A DNA stretch of 64,000 nucleotides from Zoogloea sp. (GCF_028689785.1 NZ_JAQVCN010000002.1:1-64000), one strand, 5' to 3'. Shown: positions 40,780-51,147, counted from the stretch's first letter. Notes: generated by a model from the sequence alone, not told the origin. Made by a program: numbers and translations.

Positions 40780-43077
40780 ATGAAATCCAAGCTTCTGCTT
40801 CTTCCTGGGGTGATCGCCGCGCTTTTCGCTGCCTCACCCGCATTGGCCTTTGAGCCATTCGTCGTCAAAGACATTCGTATCGAAGGTATCCAGCGTACCG
40901 AGGCCGGAACGGTATTCAGTTACCTGCCCGTCAAGGTCGGCGAGCAGTTTTCCGACGACAAGGCCTCCCAGGCGATCAAGGCCCTGTTTGCCACCGGTTT
41001 CTTCAAGGATGTCCGGATCGAGGTGGACAAGGACGTGATCGTCGTTGTCCTCGATGAGCGTCCGGCCATCTCCCAGGTCGATTTTGTCGGCATCAAGGAG
41101 TTCGACAAGGAGGCGCTGAAGAAGGGCCTCAAGGAAGTCGGCCTGGCTGAATCCCGCATCTTCGACCGAGCCGTGCTTGAGCGTGCCGAGCAAGAGCTCA
41201 AGCGCCAGTACCTTTCGAAGGGTCTGTACGGCGTGCAGATCACCACGACAGTGACGCCCCTCGAACGCAATCGGGTCGGTGTGAACTTCAATGTGGTTGA
41301 AGGTGAGGCAGCGCGCATCCGCCAGATCAGTATCATCGGCAATAAGGTGTTCAAGGAAAAGGAGCTGCTGGAGCTCTTCTCCCTGACCACTCCGGGGTGG
41401 ATGACCTGGTATTCGAAGAGCGATCAGTATTCGAAACAGAAGCTTTCTGGCGACATCGAGGCGCTCCGCTCCCATTACCTGAACCGGGGCTACCTGGACT
41501 TCAGTATCGATTCCACACAGGTGTCCATCACACCGGACAAGAAGGATATCTACATCACCCTGAGCATCTCCGAGGGTGAAAAGTACACGGTCTCCGACGT
41601 CAAACTGGCCGGTACCATGGTGGTTCCCGAGGCCGAGCTTCAGGCGCTCATCAAACTCAAGGCTGGTGAGACCTTCGTGCGTGACAGCGTCACGGCCACC
41701 ACCAAGGCCATCAGTGATCGTCTGGGTAACGCCGGCTATGCCTTTGCCAACGTCAACGCAGCGCCCGAAGTGGACAAAGCCAAGCGTGAAGTGGCCTTCA
41801 CCTTCTTTGTTGACCCGGGCCGTCGCGTTTATGTGCGCAAGATCAATTTCGCCGGCAATGTCCGCACCCGTGACGAGGTGATCCGTCGCGAGATGCGCCA
41901 GATGGAAGGCGCCTGGTACGACGGCGCGGCCCTCAATCGCTCCAAGGTCCGTCTCGATCGCCTGGGCTACTTCGATGAAGTGAGTATCGAGACACCGGCG
42001 GTCACCGGCTCCACCGATCAGGTTGATGCCAACTTCACCGTCAAGGAGCGCGCTACCGGCAATCTGATGCTCGGTGCGGGTTTCTCCAGTTCGGAAAAGA
42101 TCATCCTGTCGGCGTCGATCTCCCAGCAAAACCTGTTCGGCACCGGCAACGCCATGACCCTGCAGGTGAATACCGGCAAGATCAACAAGACGGTTGCCCT
42201 GTCCTTCACCAATCCCTACTGGACCATCGATGGCGTCAGCGTGGGTTGGGATATCTACCAGCGCAACGTCGATCCGACCTCCCTGTCGGTGGCTACCTAC
42301 AAGAGCTCCTCGATTGGTGCCGGCGTCCGCTTTGGTTACCCGATTGCCGAGGATGATCGGATCAATTTCGGTCTGGCCATTGATCAGACCACCATCAAGG
42401 TCTACGACTCCAGTCCGGCGCCGTACGTGAATTTCGTGAACACCTTTGGTGATACGGCACGAAGCCTGCTCGCAACGGCCGGTTGGGCCCGGGATCGCCG
42501 GGACAGCTTCCTGTATCCGACTTCTGGTGTCTATCAGCGTGCGTCGGTGGAGGTTGCCACGCCAGTCCTCGACATGCGTTACATCCGCGCCAACTACCAG
42601 CACCAGTACTGGATTCCGTTTGGCGGCGGTTATGCGCTGATGCTCAATGGTGACGTGGGCTATGCCCATGGCTACGATGGCAAGGAGCTGCCGTTCTACA
42701 AGAATTTTTACGCGGGCGGCATCGGCTCCGTGCGGGGCTATGAACAGAGCACCCTTGGTCCCCGCTATACCGATAGCTCCGGTTACGTGCGTTCCCTGGG
42801 GGGCAATCGTCGTGTCGTCGGTAATGCGGAGTACTATTTCCCCATGCCCGGTTCCCAGAAAGACAAGTCCATGCGGCTGTCCCTGTTTGCGGATGCGGGC
42901 TATGTGTGGGCCGCGGACGACAAGGTCCGGGCTTCCGATTTGCGTTACAGTGCCGGGTTGGCGTTCTCCTGGAGTTCCCCTGTGGGCCCGCTCAAGTTCA
43001 GTCTTGGTCAGGCACTCAAGAAGGAAGAAGGGGATCGTACGCAGAAGTTCCAGTTCCAGTTGGGTACGGTTTTTTGA
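40780..43077 (+). CDS. bamA: Outer membrane protein assembly factor BamA
   Basis: The 765-residue precursor has a signal peptide (cut after SPALA, residue 23), five POTRA repeats to about residue 420 that capture unfolded outer-membrane proteins, and a 16-stranded barrel. The VRGYEQST motif in the barrel is the lid-lock loop. The C-terminus ends in Phe (FQFQLGTVF), as barrel proteins require. Core of the BAM complex. Confidence 0.97.
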   Translation: MKSKLLLLPGVIAALFAASPALAFEPFVVKDIRIEGIQRTEAGTVFSYLPVKVGEQFSDDKASQAIKALFATGFFKDVRIEVDKDVIVVVLDERPAISQVDFVGIKEFDKEALKKGLKEVGLAESRIFDRAVLERAEQELKRQYLSKGLYGVQITTTVTPLERNRVGVNFNVVEGEAARIRQISIIGNKVFKEKELLELFSLTTPGWMTWYSKSDQYSKQKLSGDIEALRSHYLNRGYLDFSIDSTQVSITPDKKDIYITLSISEGEKYTVSDVKLAGTMVVPEAELQALIKLKAGETFVRDSVTATTKAISDRLGNAGYAFANVNAAPEVDKAKREVAFTFFVDPGRRVYVRKINFAGNVRTRDEVIRREMRQMEGAWYDGAALNRSKVRLDRLGYFDEVSIETPAVTGSTDQVDANFTVKERATGNLMLGAGFSSSEKIILSASISQQNLFGTGNAMTLQVNTGKINKTVALSFTNPYWTIDGVSVGWDIYQRNVDPTSLSVATYKSSSIGAGVRFGYPIAEDDRINFGLAIDQTTIKVYDSSPAPYVNFVNTFGDTARSLLATAGWARDRRDSFLYPTSGVYQRASVEVATPVLDMRYIRANYQHQYWIPFGGGYALMLNGDVGYAHGYDGKELPFYKNFYAGGIGSVRGYEQSTLGPRYTDSSGYVRSLGGNRRVVGNAEYYFPMPGSQKDKSMRLSLFADAGYVWAADDKVRASDLRYSAGLAFSWSSPVGPLKFSLGQALKKEEGDRTQKFQFQLGTVF

Positions 43078-43115
43078 TCGCGACCGAACCGTATTGCAAG
43101 CAGATGGAGGTTTGA

Positions 43116-43619
43116 GTGAAGGGTATTGGCATTTCCACGCTGGCAGCAGTGCTGCTGGCCGCGTTTGCGCAGACGGCTGTTGCCGAGGTGAAGGTCGGCT
43201 TTGTCAATTCCGATCGAGTCATGAAGGAAGCTACGCCTGCCAAGAAGGCGCAGCAAAAGCTCGAGAAGGAGTTCGAGAAACGTGACCAAGATCTCCAGCG
43301 CATCGCCAAGCAATTGCAGGGCATGCAGGAAGCGCTCGAGAAGAACACCATGACCATGGGAGAGGGTGAGCGCCGCAACAAGGAGCGTGAGTTCAACGAC
43401 CTCAACCGGGAGTTCCAGCGCAAGCAGCGTGAGTTCCGGGAAGACCTGAACCAGCGCCGTAACGAGGAACTGGCGGGGGTGCTTGAGCGCGCCAACAAGA
43501 CGATCAAGCAGATCGCCGAGGCCGATAAGTACGACATCATCTTCCAGGAAGCCGTTTACGCCAGCCCGCGCATCGATATCACCGACAAGGTGATCAAGGC
43601 CCTGAGCGAAGCGAAGTAG
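43116..43619 (+). CDS. skp: Periplasmic chaperone OmpH/Skp
   Basis: The 167-residue precursor starts at GTG, 6 bp after a GGAGG site, and has a signal peptide cut after AVA (residue 23). The mature protein is largely charged coiled coil (Lys/Glu/Arg/Gln, about 40-130) forming the trimeric tentacles that hold unfolded outer-membrane proteins on their way to BamA, encoded just upstream. Confidence 0.93.
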   Translation: MKGIGISTLAAVLLAAFAQTAVAEVKVGFVNSDRVMKEATPAKKAQQKLEKEFEKRDQDLQRIAKQLQGMQEALEKNTMTMGEGERRNKEREFNDLNREFQRKQREFREDLNQRRNEELAGVLERANKTIKQIAEADKYDIIFQEAVYASPRIDITDKVIKALSEAK

Positions 43620-43631
43620 GCCCCAGCCTTT

Positions 43632-44660
43632 ATGGAAGTCTCTCTTGGTGCCCTCGTCGGCAGGCTCGGAGGCGAACTGCTGGGCGACCCGGATGTGGTG
43701 GTCAGGCAGATTGCCACACTCGAAAAGGCGGGTGAGGGAGATCTCGCCTTTCTCGCCAACCCCAAGTATCGCCAGGCCCTTGAAACCAGTCGGGCCGCAG
43801 CCTTCATCCTGGCCCCGAAGGCCGTGGAGTTGACCGACAGGCCGCGTATCGTCACGCCGGACCCGTATCTTTACTTCGCCCGAGCGGCCCAGTTCTTCAA
43901 TCCGGCGCGACGCGCTCCAGCGGGGATTCATCCGCGTGCTTCGGTAGCGTCGGCATTGCCGCCCTCCGTCTCCGTCGGCGCAAATGCGGTGATTGGCGAG
44001 AACTGCGTGATCGGCGAGAACTGCGTGATTGGGCCGGGTTGCCTGATTGGCGACGGTGTGCACATCGGGGCCGACAGCCTGTTGCACGCGGGCGTTGTGC
44101 TGAATTTCGATTGCGTGGTAGGCGAACGGGCCATTCTCCATTCCGGGGTGGTCATTGGTTCGGATGGTTTCGGCTTTGCCCGGGATGCGGATCGTCACTG
44201 GGTCAAGATTCCCCAGATCGGCAGAGTGCTGATTGGTGATGATGTGGAGATCGGCGCCAATACCACCATTGACCGGGGCGCTCTCGGGGATACGGTAATC
44301 GGCAACGGCGTCAAGCTCGACAACCTGATCCAGGTTGCTCACAACGTCAGTATCGGCGACGACAGCATCATGGCCGGGCATTCGGGCGTTGCCGGCAGCA
44401 CTCATATCGGCGCTCGGGTGATGGTGGGCGGCCAGGCCGGGATCTCCGGTCATCTCCAGGTCTGCGATGACGTGGTGGTGTCGGCGGGGACCATCATTTC
44501 CAAGTCGGTGGACAAGCCCGGGGTGTATACCGCGATGCTGCCGCAGATGCCTCATGCGGACTGGATTCGCAATTTTGCCCACGTGCGTCGCCTTGATGCG
44601 ATGGCCAACCGGGTGCGTGAGCTGGAGAAGAAGCTCGCTGATATGGAAAAGAAATCATGA
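43632..44660 (+). CDS. lpxD: UDP-3-O-(3-hydroxyacyl)glucosamine N-acyltransferase
   Basis: The 342-residue trimeric acyltransferase adds the N-linked acyl chain in lipid A synthesis. The N-terminal uridine-binding domain (about 1-100) precedes a hexapeptide beta-helix ([15 protein letters not shown]). The catalytic-site segment [19 protein letters not shown] is in place, and a C-terminal helix ends the protein. It overlaps fabZ by 4 bp (ATGA). Confidence 0.96.
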   Translation: MEVSLGALVGRLGGELLGDPDVVVRQIATLEKAGEGDLAFLANPKYRQALETSRAAAFILAPKAVELTDRPRIVTPDPYLYFARAAQFFNPARRAPAGIHPRASVASALPPSVSVGANAVIGENCVIGENCVIGPGCLIGDGVHIGADSLLHAGVVLNFDCVVGERAILHSGVVIGSDGFGFARDADRHWVKIPQIGRVLIGDDVEIGANTTIDRGALGDTVIGNGVKLDNLIQVAHNVSIGDDSIMAGHSGVAGSTHIGARVMVGGQAGISGHLQVCDDVVVSAGTIISKSVDKPGVYTAMLPQMPHADWIRNFAHVRRLDAMANRVRELEKKLADMEKKS

Positions 44661-45097
44661 GCGAAATCATCGACATCAACGAAATCAAGCAGTACATCCC
44701 GCATCGTTACCCCTTCCTCCTGGTGGATCGGATAGTCGAGATGGAGCTTGGCAAGCGCGCTGTGGGCCTCAAGAACGTCACCATCAACGAGCCCTTCTTC
44801 CCCGGCCATTTTCCCCATAATCCGGTCATGCCGGGCGTTCTGATCATCGAGTCGCTGGCCCAGGCTGCGGCCGTGCTGGCCTTCAAGACCGAGGGCACGG
44901 TTCCGGACAAGGATGCGATGGTGTACTTTGCCTCGGTGGATAATGTGCGCTTCAAGCGCCCGGTGGTGCCTGGTGACCAGTTGATGCTTGAGGTCGAGAT
45001 TGTTCGTACCATTCGCAACATCTGGAAATTCAAGGGGGTTGCCCGCGTCGCTGGCGAGGTGGCAACCGAAGCTGAATTCATGTGCGCGATCAAGTGA
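44657..45097 (+). CDS. fabZ: 3-hydroxyacyl-ACP dehydratase
   Basis: The 146-residue hot-dog-fold enzyme dehydrates 3-hydroxyacyl-ACP in fatty acid elongation, competing with LpxA/LpxD for the same acyl-ACP. Catalytic His is in [14 protein letters not shown] and Glu in [10 protein letters not shown]. The N-terminus with [13 protein letters not shown] is canonical. Its stop overlaps the lpxA start by one base (TGATG), so balance of the two activities may be set by coupled translation. Confidence 0.97.
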   Translation: MSEIIDINEIKQYIPHRYPFLLVDRIVEMELGKRAVGLKNVTINEPFFPGHFPHNPVMPGVLIIESLAQAAAVLAFKTEGTVPDKDAMVYFASVDNVRFKRPVVPGDQLMLEVEIVRTIRNIWKFKGVARVAGEVATEAEFMCAIK

Positions 45098-45870
45098 TGG
45101 CGATTCATCCGACTGCAATTGTCCATCCGGGGGCGCGCCTTGCGGCAGACGTGCAGGTCGGCCCGTTTTCGGTTATCGGCGAGCACGTCGAGATTGCTGA
45201 CGGCACGACGGTAGGCCCCCATGTGGTCATCGAGGGCCATACCCGGATCGGTCGCGATAATCGCATCTTCCAGTTCTGTTCCATCGGTTCCGAGCCCCAG
45301 GACAAGAAGTATGCCGATGAACCGACCCGTCTCGAGATCGGTGATCGGAACACCATTCGCGAGTTCTGCAGCTTCAGCACCGGCACTGTTCAGGACGGCG
45401 GTCTGACCCGTGTCGGCAATGACAACTGGATCATGGCCTACGTGCATGTGGCCCATGACTGCATGGTGGGCAGCAACACCATCTTCGCCAACAACGCCAC
45501 CTTGGCTGGGCATGTGTCCGTGGGCGACTGGGCGATTCTGGGCGGCTTTACCGGTGTGCACCAGTTTGTGCGCGTTGGTGCCCACAGCTTCTGTGGCGTC
45601 GGCACCGTGTTGCTGCAGGATCTGCCGCCCTTCGTCACGGTTTCGGGCAATCCGGCCTCGCCCCATGGCATCAACAGTGAGGGGCTCAAGCGGCGTGGTT
45701 TTTCCAGCGAAGGCATCGCCGCCATCAAACGTGCCTACAAGACGCTCTATCGCAATGGCCTGACCCTCGACGAGGCGCGTCAGCAGATTGCGGCAGCCGC
45801 CGCTGATGTCCCGGAACTTCGGCAGTTCTCCGACTTCATTGCCGACTCCGGTCGTGGCATTGTCCGTTAG
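45097..45870 (+). CDS. lpxA: UDP-N-acetylglucosamine acyltransferase
   Basis: The 257-residue trimeric beta-helix enzyme catalyses the first step of lipid A synthesis. The hexapeptide domain runs from [13 protein letters not shown] to about residue 190. The catalytic His lies in [15 protein letters not shown], and [19 protein letters not shown] is the acyl-chain ruler region. A C-terminal helical domain follows. The ATG overlapping the fabZ stop is chosen; a GTG five codons earlier lies inside fabZ. Confidence 0.96.
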   Translation: MAIHPTAIVHPGARLAADVQVGPFSVIGEHVEIADGTTVGPHVVIEGHTRIGRDNRIFQFCSIGSEPQDKKYADEPTRLEIGDRNTIREFCSFSTGTVQDGGLTRVGNDNWIMAYVHVAHDCMVGSNTIFANNATLAGHVSVGDWAILGGFTGVHQFVRVGAHSFCGVGTVLLQDLPPFVTVSGNPASPHGINSEGLKRRGFSSEGIAAIKRAYKTLYRNGLTLDEARQQIAAAAADVPELRQFSDFIADSGRGIVR

Positions 45871-45873
45871 TCC

Positions 45874-47025
45874 ATGGGTTTGCGCATCGCCATGGTGGCG
45901 GGCGAGGCGTCCAGTGACCTCCTCGCCAGCCACCTGATCCGGGCGCTCAAGCGCCACCTGCCGGACGCCGAGTTCTTCGGCATTGGTGGTCCGAAGATGC
46001 AGGCCGAGGGGTTCAAGGCCCTGTGGCCGGCCGAGAAGCTGGCTGTTCACGGTTATGTGGATGCGCTGAAGAACTACCGGGAGCTGTCGGGTATCCGTCG
46101 CAGCCTGCTGAGGCGCCTGCTGGCGGATCCGCCGGCAGCTTTCATCGGCGTGGATGCGCCGGACTTCAGTCTGTGGCTTGAGAAACGCCTCAAGGACCGG
46201 CACATCCCGGCTATCCACTTCGTCGGGCCATCCATTTGGGCCTGGCGCAAGGGGCGCCTCAAGGGTATCGCCCGTTCCGTCAGCCACATGCTGTGCCTGT
46301 TCCCCTTCGAGCCGCCCTTGTACCAGGCTGCTGGGGTACCGGTGAGCTACGTGGGGCATCCGCTGGCTGACGTCTTTCCGTTGGTACCGGATCGCGCTGC
46401 TGCCCGGGAGATGCTGCAGATCCCCGATGGCGTCCCGGTGTTTGCCCTGTTGCCCGGCAGCCGCCAGTCGGAGGTGCGCAACCTCGCCGATACCTACATC
46501 GCCACTGCTGCCGCGCTCTGCGAACGTCACCCGGAGGCCCGCTTCCTGGTTCCCCTGGCCACGCGGGAGACCCGCCTGCTTTTCGAAGAGGCTCTGCGTC
46601 GCCACGCCAACATCGACTTGCCCATCCGCATCCTGTTCGGCCACGCGGTCGATGCGATGATCGCTGCTGACGCCGTGCTGGTGGCCAGTGGCACGGCAAC
46701 CCTAGAGGCAGCCTTACTCAAGCGACCGATGGTGATCACCTACAAGATGGGCAAATGGTCCTTCCGCCTGATGCGCCGGATGGCCTACTTGCCTTGGGTC
46801 GGTTTGCCCAACGTGCTGGCCGGGCGCGAGGTGGTGCCAGAGATCCTCCAGGATGCAGCAACGCCGCAGGCACTTTCCGAAGCACTCGATGGGTGGCTGA
46901 CCGACAAGGATAAGGTGGCGGAGCTGACCCGCTGCTTCACCGACATGCACCTGCAATTGCGCCAGGACACAGCGGCCCGGGCTGCTGCCGCCATTCTTCC
47001 CTATCTGCAGGGGCGCGGACGGTGA
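45874..47025 (+). CDS. lpxB: Lipid-A-disaccharide synthase
   Basis: The 383-residue GT19 glycosyltransferase joins UDP-diacylglucosamine and lipid X. MVAGEASSDLLASHLI is the N-terminal motif, with FIGVDAPDFSLWLEKRLK, FVGPSIWAWRKGR and LLPGSRQSEVRNL in the order expected for LpxB. VASGTATLEAALLKRPMV near residue 270 completes the active-site segments. It is 3 bp after lpxA. Confidence 0.96.
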   Translation: MGLRIAMVAGEASSDLLASHLIRALKRHLPDAEFFGIGGPKMQAEGFKALWPAEKLAVHGYVDALKNYRELSGIRRSLLRRLLADPPAAFIGVDAPDFSLWLEKRLKDRHIPAIHFVGPSIWAWRKGRLKGIARSVSHMLCLFPFEPPLYQAAGVPVSYVGHPLADVFPLVPDRAAAREMLQIPDGVPVFALLPGSRQSEVRNLADTYIATAAALCERHPEARFLVPLATRETRLLFEEALRRHANIDLPIRILFGHAVDAMIAADAVLVASGTATLEAALLKRPMVITYKMGKWSFRLMRRMAYLPWVGLPNVLAGREVVPEILQDAATPQALSEALDGWLTDKDKVAELTRCFTDMHLQLRQDTAARAAAAILPYLQGRGR

Positions 47026-47073
47026 AGGCCGCGCCCGCGAGGCTAAATCCGAACCGGTGCGCTGGAGGAGTCT

Positions 47074-47682
47074 GTGGCTGAGGATGCAAGACTGCTCTGT
47101 GGTGTCGACGAAGCCGGGCGTGGCCCCCTGTGTGGGCCGGTTGTCGCTGCCGCGGTCATCCTTGATCCTGCGCGGCCCATCGACGGCTTGGCCGATTCCA
47201 AGAAACTCTCCGAAAAGCGCCGTGAAGCGCTGGCTCTGGAGATCCGGGAAAAGGCGCTGGCCTGGTGCATTGCCGAGGCCAGTGTCGAGGAGATAGATCG
47301 CCTCAACATCCTGCACGCCTCCATGCTGGCCATGCAGCGGGCGGTGGCGGGGCTGAAGACGGTGCCGGACCGGGTGGCTGTGGATGGCAACCGCTGCCCC
47401 CATCTGCCCATGCCCTGTGAGGCCATCGTCAAGGGCGATGCGCTGGTGCCGGAGATATCGGCCGCATCCATCCTCGCCAAAACCGCGCGGGATGCGCTGC
47501 TGGTGGCCCTGGACAAGCAATACCCCCAGTACGGGCTGGCCGGTCACAAAGGCTATCCGACGCCGGCACACCTTGCCGCGCTGAAGGCCCACGGGGTGTG
47601 TGCTATTTACCGGCGCAGTTTCGCGCCAGTGCACGCCATCCTGGCCAATCCGCCTCTGTGGACCGACGAGGACCGCCTGTGA
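47074..47682 (+). CDS. rnhB: Ribonuclease HII
   Basis: The 202-residue type 2 RNase H cuts RNA of RNA-DNA hybrids and removes misincorporated ribonucleotides. Active-site acids are in [15 protein letters not shown] (Asp, Glu), VDGNRCP and [12 protein letters not shown]. The start is GTG, with GGAGGAG upstream. It closes the conserved lpx block; in E. coli rnhB also follows lpxB. It overlaps the next gene by 4 bp (GTGA). Confidence 0.95.
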   Translation: MAEDARLLCGVDEAGRGPLCGPVVAAAVILDPARPIDGLADSKKLSEKRREALALEIREKALAWCIAEASVEEIDRLNILHASMLAMQRAVAGLKTVPDRVAVDGNRCPHLPMPCEAIVKGDALVPEISAASILAKTARDALLVALDKQYPQYGLAGHKGYPTPAHLAALKAHGVCAIYRRSFAPVHAILANPPLWTDEDRL

Positions 47683-48134
47683 AACTTCATCATTTTCTGC
47701 TGTTCAGCCATCTGGCCGGTGTCGTGATCTGGGTAGGGGGGATGGCTTTTGCGCATTTTTGCCTGCGTCCGGCGGCCCTCGCCTTGCCGCCGGCCCAGCG
47801 TCTCGGTTTGTGGGCCGCCGTGCTGGGGCGGTTTTTCCGCATCGTGTGGGTGGCCATCGCCGTCATCGTGGTGTCGGGGTTTGCGATGTTGCTCGAAATC
47901 GGTTTTGCCCAGGCGCCCCGCTCGTGGCATGTCATGGCAGCCATCGGCCTGCTGATGGCCGGCATTTTCGCCAGCATCTGGTTTGGCCCGTGGCGAGCCC
48001 TGCATCAGGCTGTTGCCACCGAAAGCTGGGCCCAGGGCGCGCAGGCCCTCAATCTTATCCGTCAGCGGGTCACCTTCAACCTGGCCCTGGGGGCGTTCAC
48101 CGTGGCCTTGGCCACCCTCGGCCTGGCTTATTGA
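47679..48134 (+). CDS. Small integral membrane protein, CopD-domain-like
   Basis: The 151-residue protein has four hydrophobic segments (about 5-27, 48-72, 80-102 and 128-150). His4, His5 and His11 are in or before the first helix, and short basic loops connect the helices. The pattern ([25 protein letters not shown]) resembles CopD-type or DUF-type four-helix membrane proteins, some of which bind heme or copper. That is a resemblance, not proof. It is translationally coupled to rnhB by GTGA and is 2 bp before an RNA methyltransferase gene, but shares no obvious function with either. Confidence 0.8.
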   Translation: MKLHHFLLFSHLAGVVIWVGGMAFAHFCLRPAALALPPAQRLGLWAAVLGRFFRIVWVAIAVIVVSGFAMLLEIGFAQAPRSWHVMAAIGLLMAGIFASIWFGPWRALHQAVATESWAQGAQALNLIRQRVTFNLALGAFTVALATLGLAY

Positions 48135-48136
48135 TC

Positions 48137-48922
48137 GTGAAGCTGATCACCTCCCGCGATAATCCGCTGATCAAGCACCTGCATGCTCTGGCCACCTCGG
48201 CCAGGGACCGGCGCAGGGCAGGGGAGACGCTGCTCGACGGTGCCCATCTCGTGGAGGTAGCGCTGGCGCGTGGTTTCGCGCTGCTGCAGGTGGTAGTGAG
48301 CGACAGCGGCAGGGCGCAGCCGGAGATCGCCTCGTTGTTGCAGCGCTGTGCGCCGGATTCCTTGATCGAAGTTCCGGAGCGGCTTTTTGCCCACATCAGC
48401 CCTGTGGACTCGCCCGCCGGGGTGCTGGCCCGGATTGCTGTCCCGGCGATGCCGGATGGGCCTCTCCTCGCGGAAACCTGCGTGGTTCTCGACGGCGTTC
48501 AGGATCCGGGCAACCTTGGCACCATCTTGCGCACGGCAGCGGCTGTTGGCGTGGGGGACGTGCTGCTGACGCCGGGGTGCGCCCAGGCCTGGTCGCCGCG
48601 GGTCTTGCGGGCGGCGATGGGTGCCCATTTCGGGCTGCGCCTGTGGGAGGGCTGTGATGTTGCAGCTGCGCTGGCCGGCTTTGCGGGGGCGATCCTGGCT
48701 GCCGATCTGCGTGATGCCGTCGATCTCTACGAGCTCGATTTGCAGGGGCCGGTGGCCTGGCTGTTCGGTTCGGAGGGACAGGGGCTGTCGGGGGCCGTGG
48801 CGGCCCTCGCTACCCGGCGGGTGCTGATTCCGATGCCGGGGGGCATGGAATCCCTGAACGTGGGCGTGGCCGCCGGGGTGTGCCTGTTCGAGCAGCTGCG
48901 CCAGCGGCGCTCAGGCCGGTAG
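48137..48922 (+). CDS. TrmH/SpoU family RNA 2'-O-ribose methyltransferase
   Basis: The 261-residue protein has an N-terminal substrate-binding domain (ITSRDNPLIKHLHALA, typical of RNA methyltransferases acting on 23S rRNA or tRNA). The SpoU knot motifs are VLDGVQDPGNLGTILRTAAAVG (about 116-137), LFGSEGQGLSG and IPMPGGMESLNVGVAAGV. The precise RNA target is not evident; it resembles RlmB-like and TsnR-like proteins. The chosen start is GTG, 2 bp after the membrane protein; a TTG two codons earlier is possible. It converges with bioD, overlapping it by 12 bp at the 3' ends. Confidence 0.88.
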   Translation: MKLITSRDNPLIKHLHALATSARDRRRAGETLLDGAHLVEVALARGFALLQVVVSDSGRAQPEIASLLQRCAPDSLIEVPERLFAHISPVDSPAGVLARIAVPAMPDGPLLAETCVVLDGVQDPGNLGTILRTAAAVGVGDVLLTPGCAQAWSPRVLRAAMGAHFGLRLWEGCDVAAALAGFAGAILAADLRDAVDLYELDLQGPVAWLFGSEGQGLSGAVAALATRRVLIPMPGGMESLNVGVAAGVCLFEQLRQRRSGR

Positions 48923-49579
48923 GCTGACGCTGGCCGCAGCCTGCGCGGCTTCACCGTCGGCCTGAAAGGTCACGACGCCGAGCAGGGGGGCTTCCATGCG
49001 CAGGCGCAGGGCGTCCAGATTCTCCTGAAAGCGCAACATGGCCGGGTCGACCTGGTTGGCGATCCAGCCGGCCAGCCGCAGGCCGCGGTTCTGGATGGCT
49101 TCGGCGGTGAGCAGCGCATGGTTGATGCAACCCAGGCGCATGCCTACCACCAGGATCACCGGTAGGGCGAGGTCACAGGCCAGATCGGCGGTGTCGTAGC
49201 CGGCGATCAGCGGCACACGAAAACCGCCCACCCCTTCCACCAGCACCACGTCGGCCTGCCGGGTGAGTTCGGCAAAAGCTATCAGAATGCGTTGGGGGTC
49301 GATGTGCACGCCTTCCTCGGCCGCTGCGATGTGCGGGGCGATCGGGCTGGCCAGGCAGTAGGGGTTGAGCAGGGCGAGGCCGGGGTCGAAACTGCCTGCC
49401 GCTCGCAGACGGGCTGCGTCTTCGTTGAGAAACTCACCCGCAATCATTTCGGCACCCGCGGCGATAGGCTTCATGCCCACGGCTTTCAGGCCCCGGGCCC
49501 GAGCCGCATGGAGGAGGGTGCAGGTAACAAAGGTCTTGCCGATCTCGGTGTCGGTGCCGGTGATGAAGTAGGCGCTCAT
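48911..49579 (-). CDS. bioD: ATP-dependent dethiobiotin synthetase
   Basis: The 222-residue P-loop enzyme carboxylates and closes the ureido ring of dethiobiotin. The Walker-type loop is GTDTEIGKT at the N-terminus, followed by KPIAAGAE and VEGVGGFRVPL, the usual active-site segments. The start follows GGAGG by 8 bp; the upstream frame extension of 33 codons is not coding-like. Last gene of the bio cluster, 64 bp after bioC. Confidence 0.95.
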   Translation of the reverse strand: MSAYFITGTDTEIGKTFVTCTLLHAARARGLKAVGMKPIAAGAEMIAGEFLNEDAARLRAAGSFDPGLALLNPYCLASPIAPHIAAAEEGVHIDPQRILIAFAELTRQADVVLVEGVGGFRVPLIAGYDTADLACDLALPVILVVGMRLGCINHALLTAEAIQNRGLRLAGWIANQVDPAMLRFQENLDALRLRMEAPLLGVVTFQADGEAAQAAASVSLPA

Positions 49580-49643
49580 TGAAGTACCTCCGTGCCGCGC
49601 ACTGCGCTGCGGGCTTGATTGGGAAGGGGCCGGTGGGTGGTGT

Positions 49644-50420
49644 TCATGTCTTTTCCGCGAGGAGCCAGAGGGTGTCATACGAGGCTGGCAGCCCGGCCGG
49701 GGTACGGTGCATCTCGTAGGCCTTGACCAGCTTGTTCCACCCCGTCCTGCCTAAAGGAGGGCGGCGTGGTGCGCCGGTCTGGTGGGCGCCGAGGGTCTTG
49801 ATGTCGGCGAGCAGGCCACGCAGATCGGGGGCCCAGGCCTGGAGGGTGTCCCGCTCGCTGGCCAGGACGCGCAGCCCGGCGTCTTCGGCGGCGTCTTCCA
49901 GCACTTCCGGGGCCTGGAAAGGCAGCACGTGCTCGTGCTGATCCACCAACCGGAAGGCGTCGCGCAGTTCATGCAGGGTGCCGGGGCCGAGGGTGGCGAT
50001 CCACAGCTGGCCGCCGGGGCGCAGGCTGCGCGCCAGTTCGGGCAGGGCGCGGCGCGGGTGGCACCACTGCAGCGCATAGCTGGACCACAGGGCGTCCACA
50101 CTGGCCTCGGCCAGGGGCAGCCGTTCGAGATCGGCGCACAGGGGCAGGGCCAGGCCGGGGGGCTGACGGCGCAGCATGGCCGGGGCAAAGTCGAGGGCGA
50201 TCAGCTCGGCGCCGGGAAAACGCCGGTGCAGGCCGGCGAGGGCGTAGCCAGTGCCGCAGCCGGCGTCGACAATGCGTTGGGGCTCGAATGCCTGGGCCGA
50301 GATCATGGCCAGCAGACGGTCGCAGGCCTTGCGCTGGACGGCGGCGACGGCGTCGTAGGCGTCGGCGGCCTTGTCGAAGGCGGCGCGAACAGCGCGTTTG
50401 GAGGCCGGTGCGTCAGTCAT
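49644..50420 (-). CDS. bioC: Malonyl-ACP O-methyltransferase
   Basis: The 258-residue SAM methyltransferase methylates malonyl-ACP so that fatty acid synthesis can build pimeloyl-ACP. The N-terminus with VRAAFDKAADAYD is typical of BioC, and motif I is IVDAGCGTGYALAGL. WSSYALQWCHPRRAL and the late KTLGAHQTG segment match the family. It overlaps bioH by 8 bp, pairing the enzymes that open and close the methyl-ester shunt. Confidence 0.93.
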   Translation of the reverse strand: MTDAPASKRAVRAAFDKAADAYDAVAAVQRKACDRLLAMISAQAFEPQRIVDAGCGTGYALAGLHRRFPGAELIALDFAPAMLRRQPPGLALPLCADLERLPLAEASVDALWSSYALQWCHPRRALPELARSLRPGGQLWIATLGPGTLHELRDAFRLVDQHEHVLPFQAPEVLEDAAEDAGLRVLASERDTLQAWAPDLRGLLADIKTLGAHQTGAPRRPPLGRTGWNKLVKAYEMHRTPAGLPASYDTLWLLAEKT

Positions 50421-51147
50421 GGGCGAAGCCCTCGATCAGGTTGGCGCAGTCCAGGGGGCGGGAGAGGAAGGGCGCGTGGCCGCTATCGGCGAAGGTGCTC
50501 AGGCGCCCATCGGGCAAAGTGTCGGCCAGCCATTCGGCGGCGCCGCCGGGCATCAGGGTGTCGCCGCCGCCGTGGAGCAGGCGGACGGGCTGACGGATCT
50601 CCGGCACGAGACGGCGGAGGTCGGTGCTTTCGAGCAAACCCAGGCCGTCGGCAAGGGCCGCCCTGTGGGCTTCATCCGCTGGCGTTGTCGCGCTGCCCAG
50701 CGCATTGAGCACGGTGCGCCGGCGCGTGTCGCCGAGCCCCTGCAGGGCGATGAAGCGGCGCTGGGTGCCTGCCGGGTCGGCATCGAAACTGAGCCGGAAG
50801 TCGTCCAGGGTGGTGGCTGGCATGCCGGTAGGCCAGTCGTCGGCCTGCACGAAGCGTGGCGTTGCGCTGATGAGGACTAGCCGGTCGACGCGTGTGGGAT
50901 GATCGTGGGCGATCTGCATGGCCAGCTGGGCGCCAAGGGACCAGCCGACGAGGATGCCGTGTTCGGGCAGCTGCTTGAGCACGGCCTTGGACCAGTCTTC
51001 CAGCTGCGGGCCTACGCGGGAGGCACTGCCATGGCCGGGCAAATCAATGGCGCGTATGTTCAGATCGGGGTCGAAGGCGGCTTGCAACGGCCCCCAGACT
51101 GCCGATGACAGCCCCCAGCCATGCAGGAGAATGATGGGGCTGGTCAT
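50413..51147 (-). CDS. bioH: Pimeloyl-[ACP] methyl ester esterase
   Basis: The 244-residue alpha/beta hydrolase removes the methyl ester after pimeloyl-ACP is made. The oxyanion motif [13 protein letters not shown] is at the N-terminus, with the nucleophile elbow [10 protein letters not shown], the acid in [12 protein letters not shown], and catalytic His in [11 protein letters not shown]. The start [10 protein letters not shown] overlaps the bioF stop by 4 bp; 45 further upstream codons fall inside bioF and are rejected. Confidence 0.92.
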   Translation of the reverse strand: MTSPIILLHGWGLSSAVWGPLQAAFDPDLNIRAIDLPGHGSASRVGPQLEDWSKAVLKQLPEHGILVGWSLGAQLAMQIAHDHPTRVDRLVLISATPRFVQADDWPTGMPATTLDDFRLSFDADPAGTQRRFIALQGLGDTRRRTVLNALGSATTPADEAHRAALADGLGLLESTDLRRLVPEIRQPVRLLHGGGDTLMPGGAAEWLADTLPDGRLSTFADSGHAPFLSRPLDCANLIEGFAHD

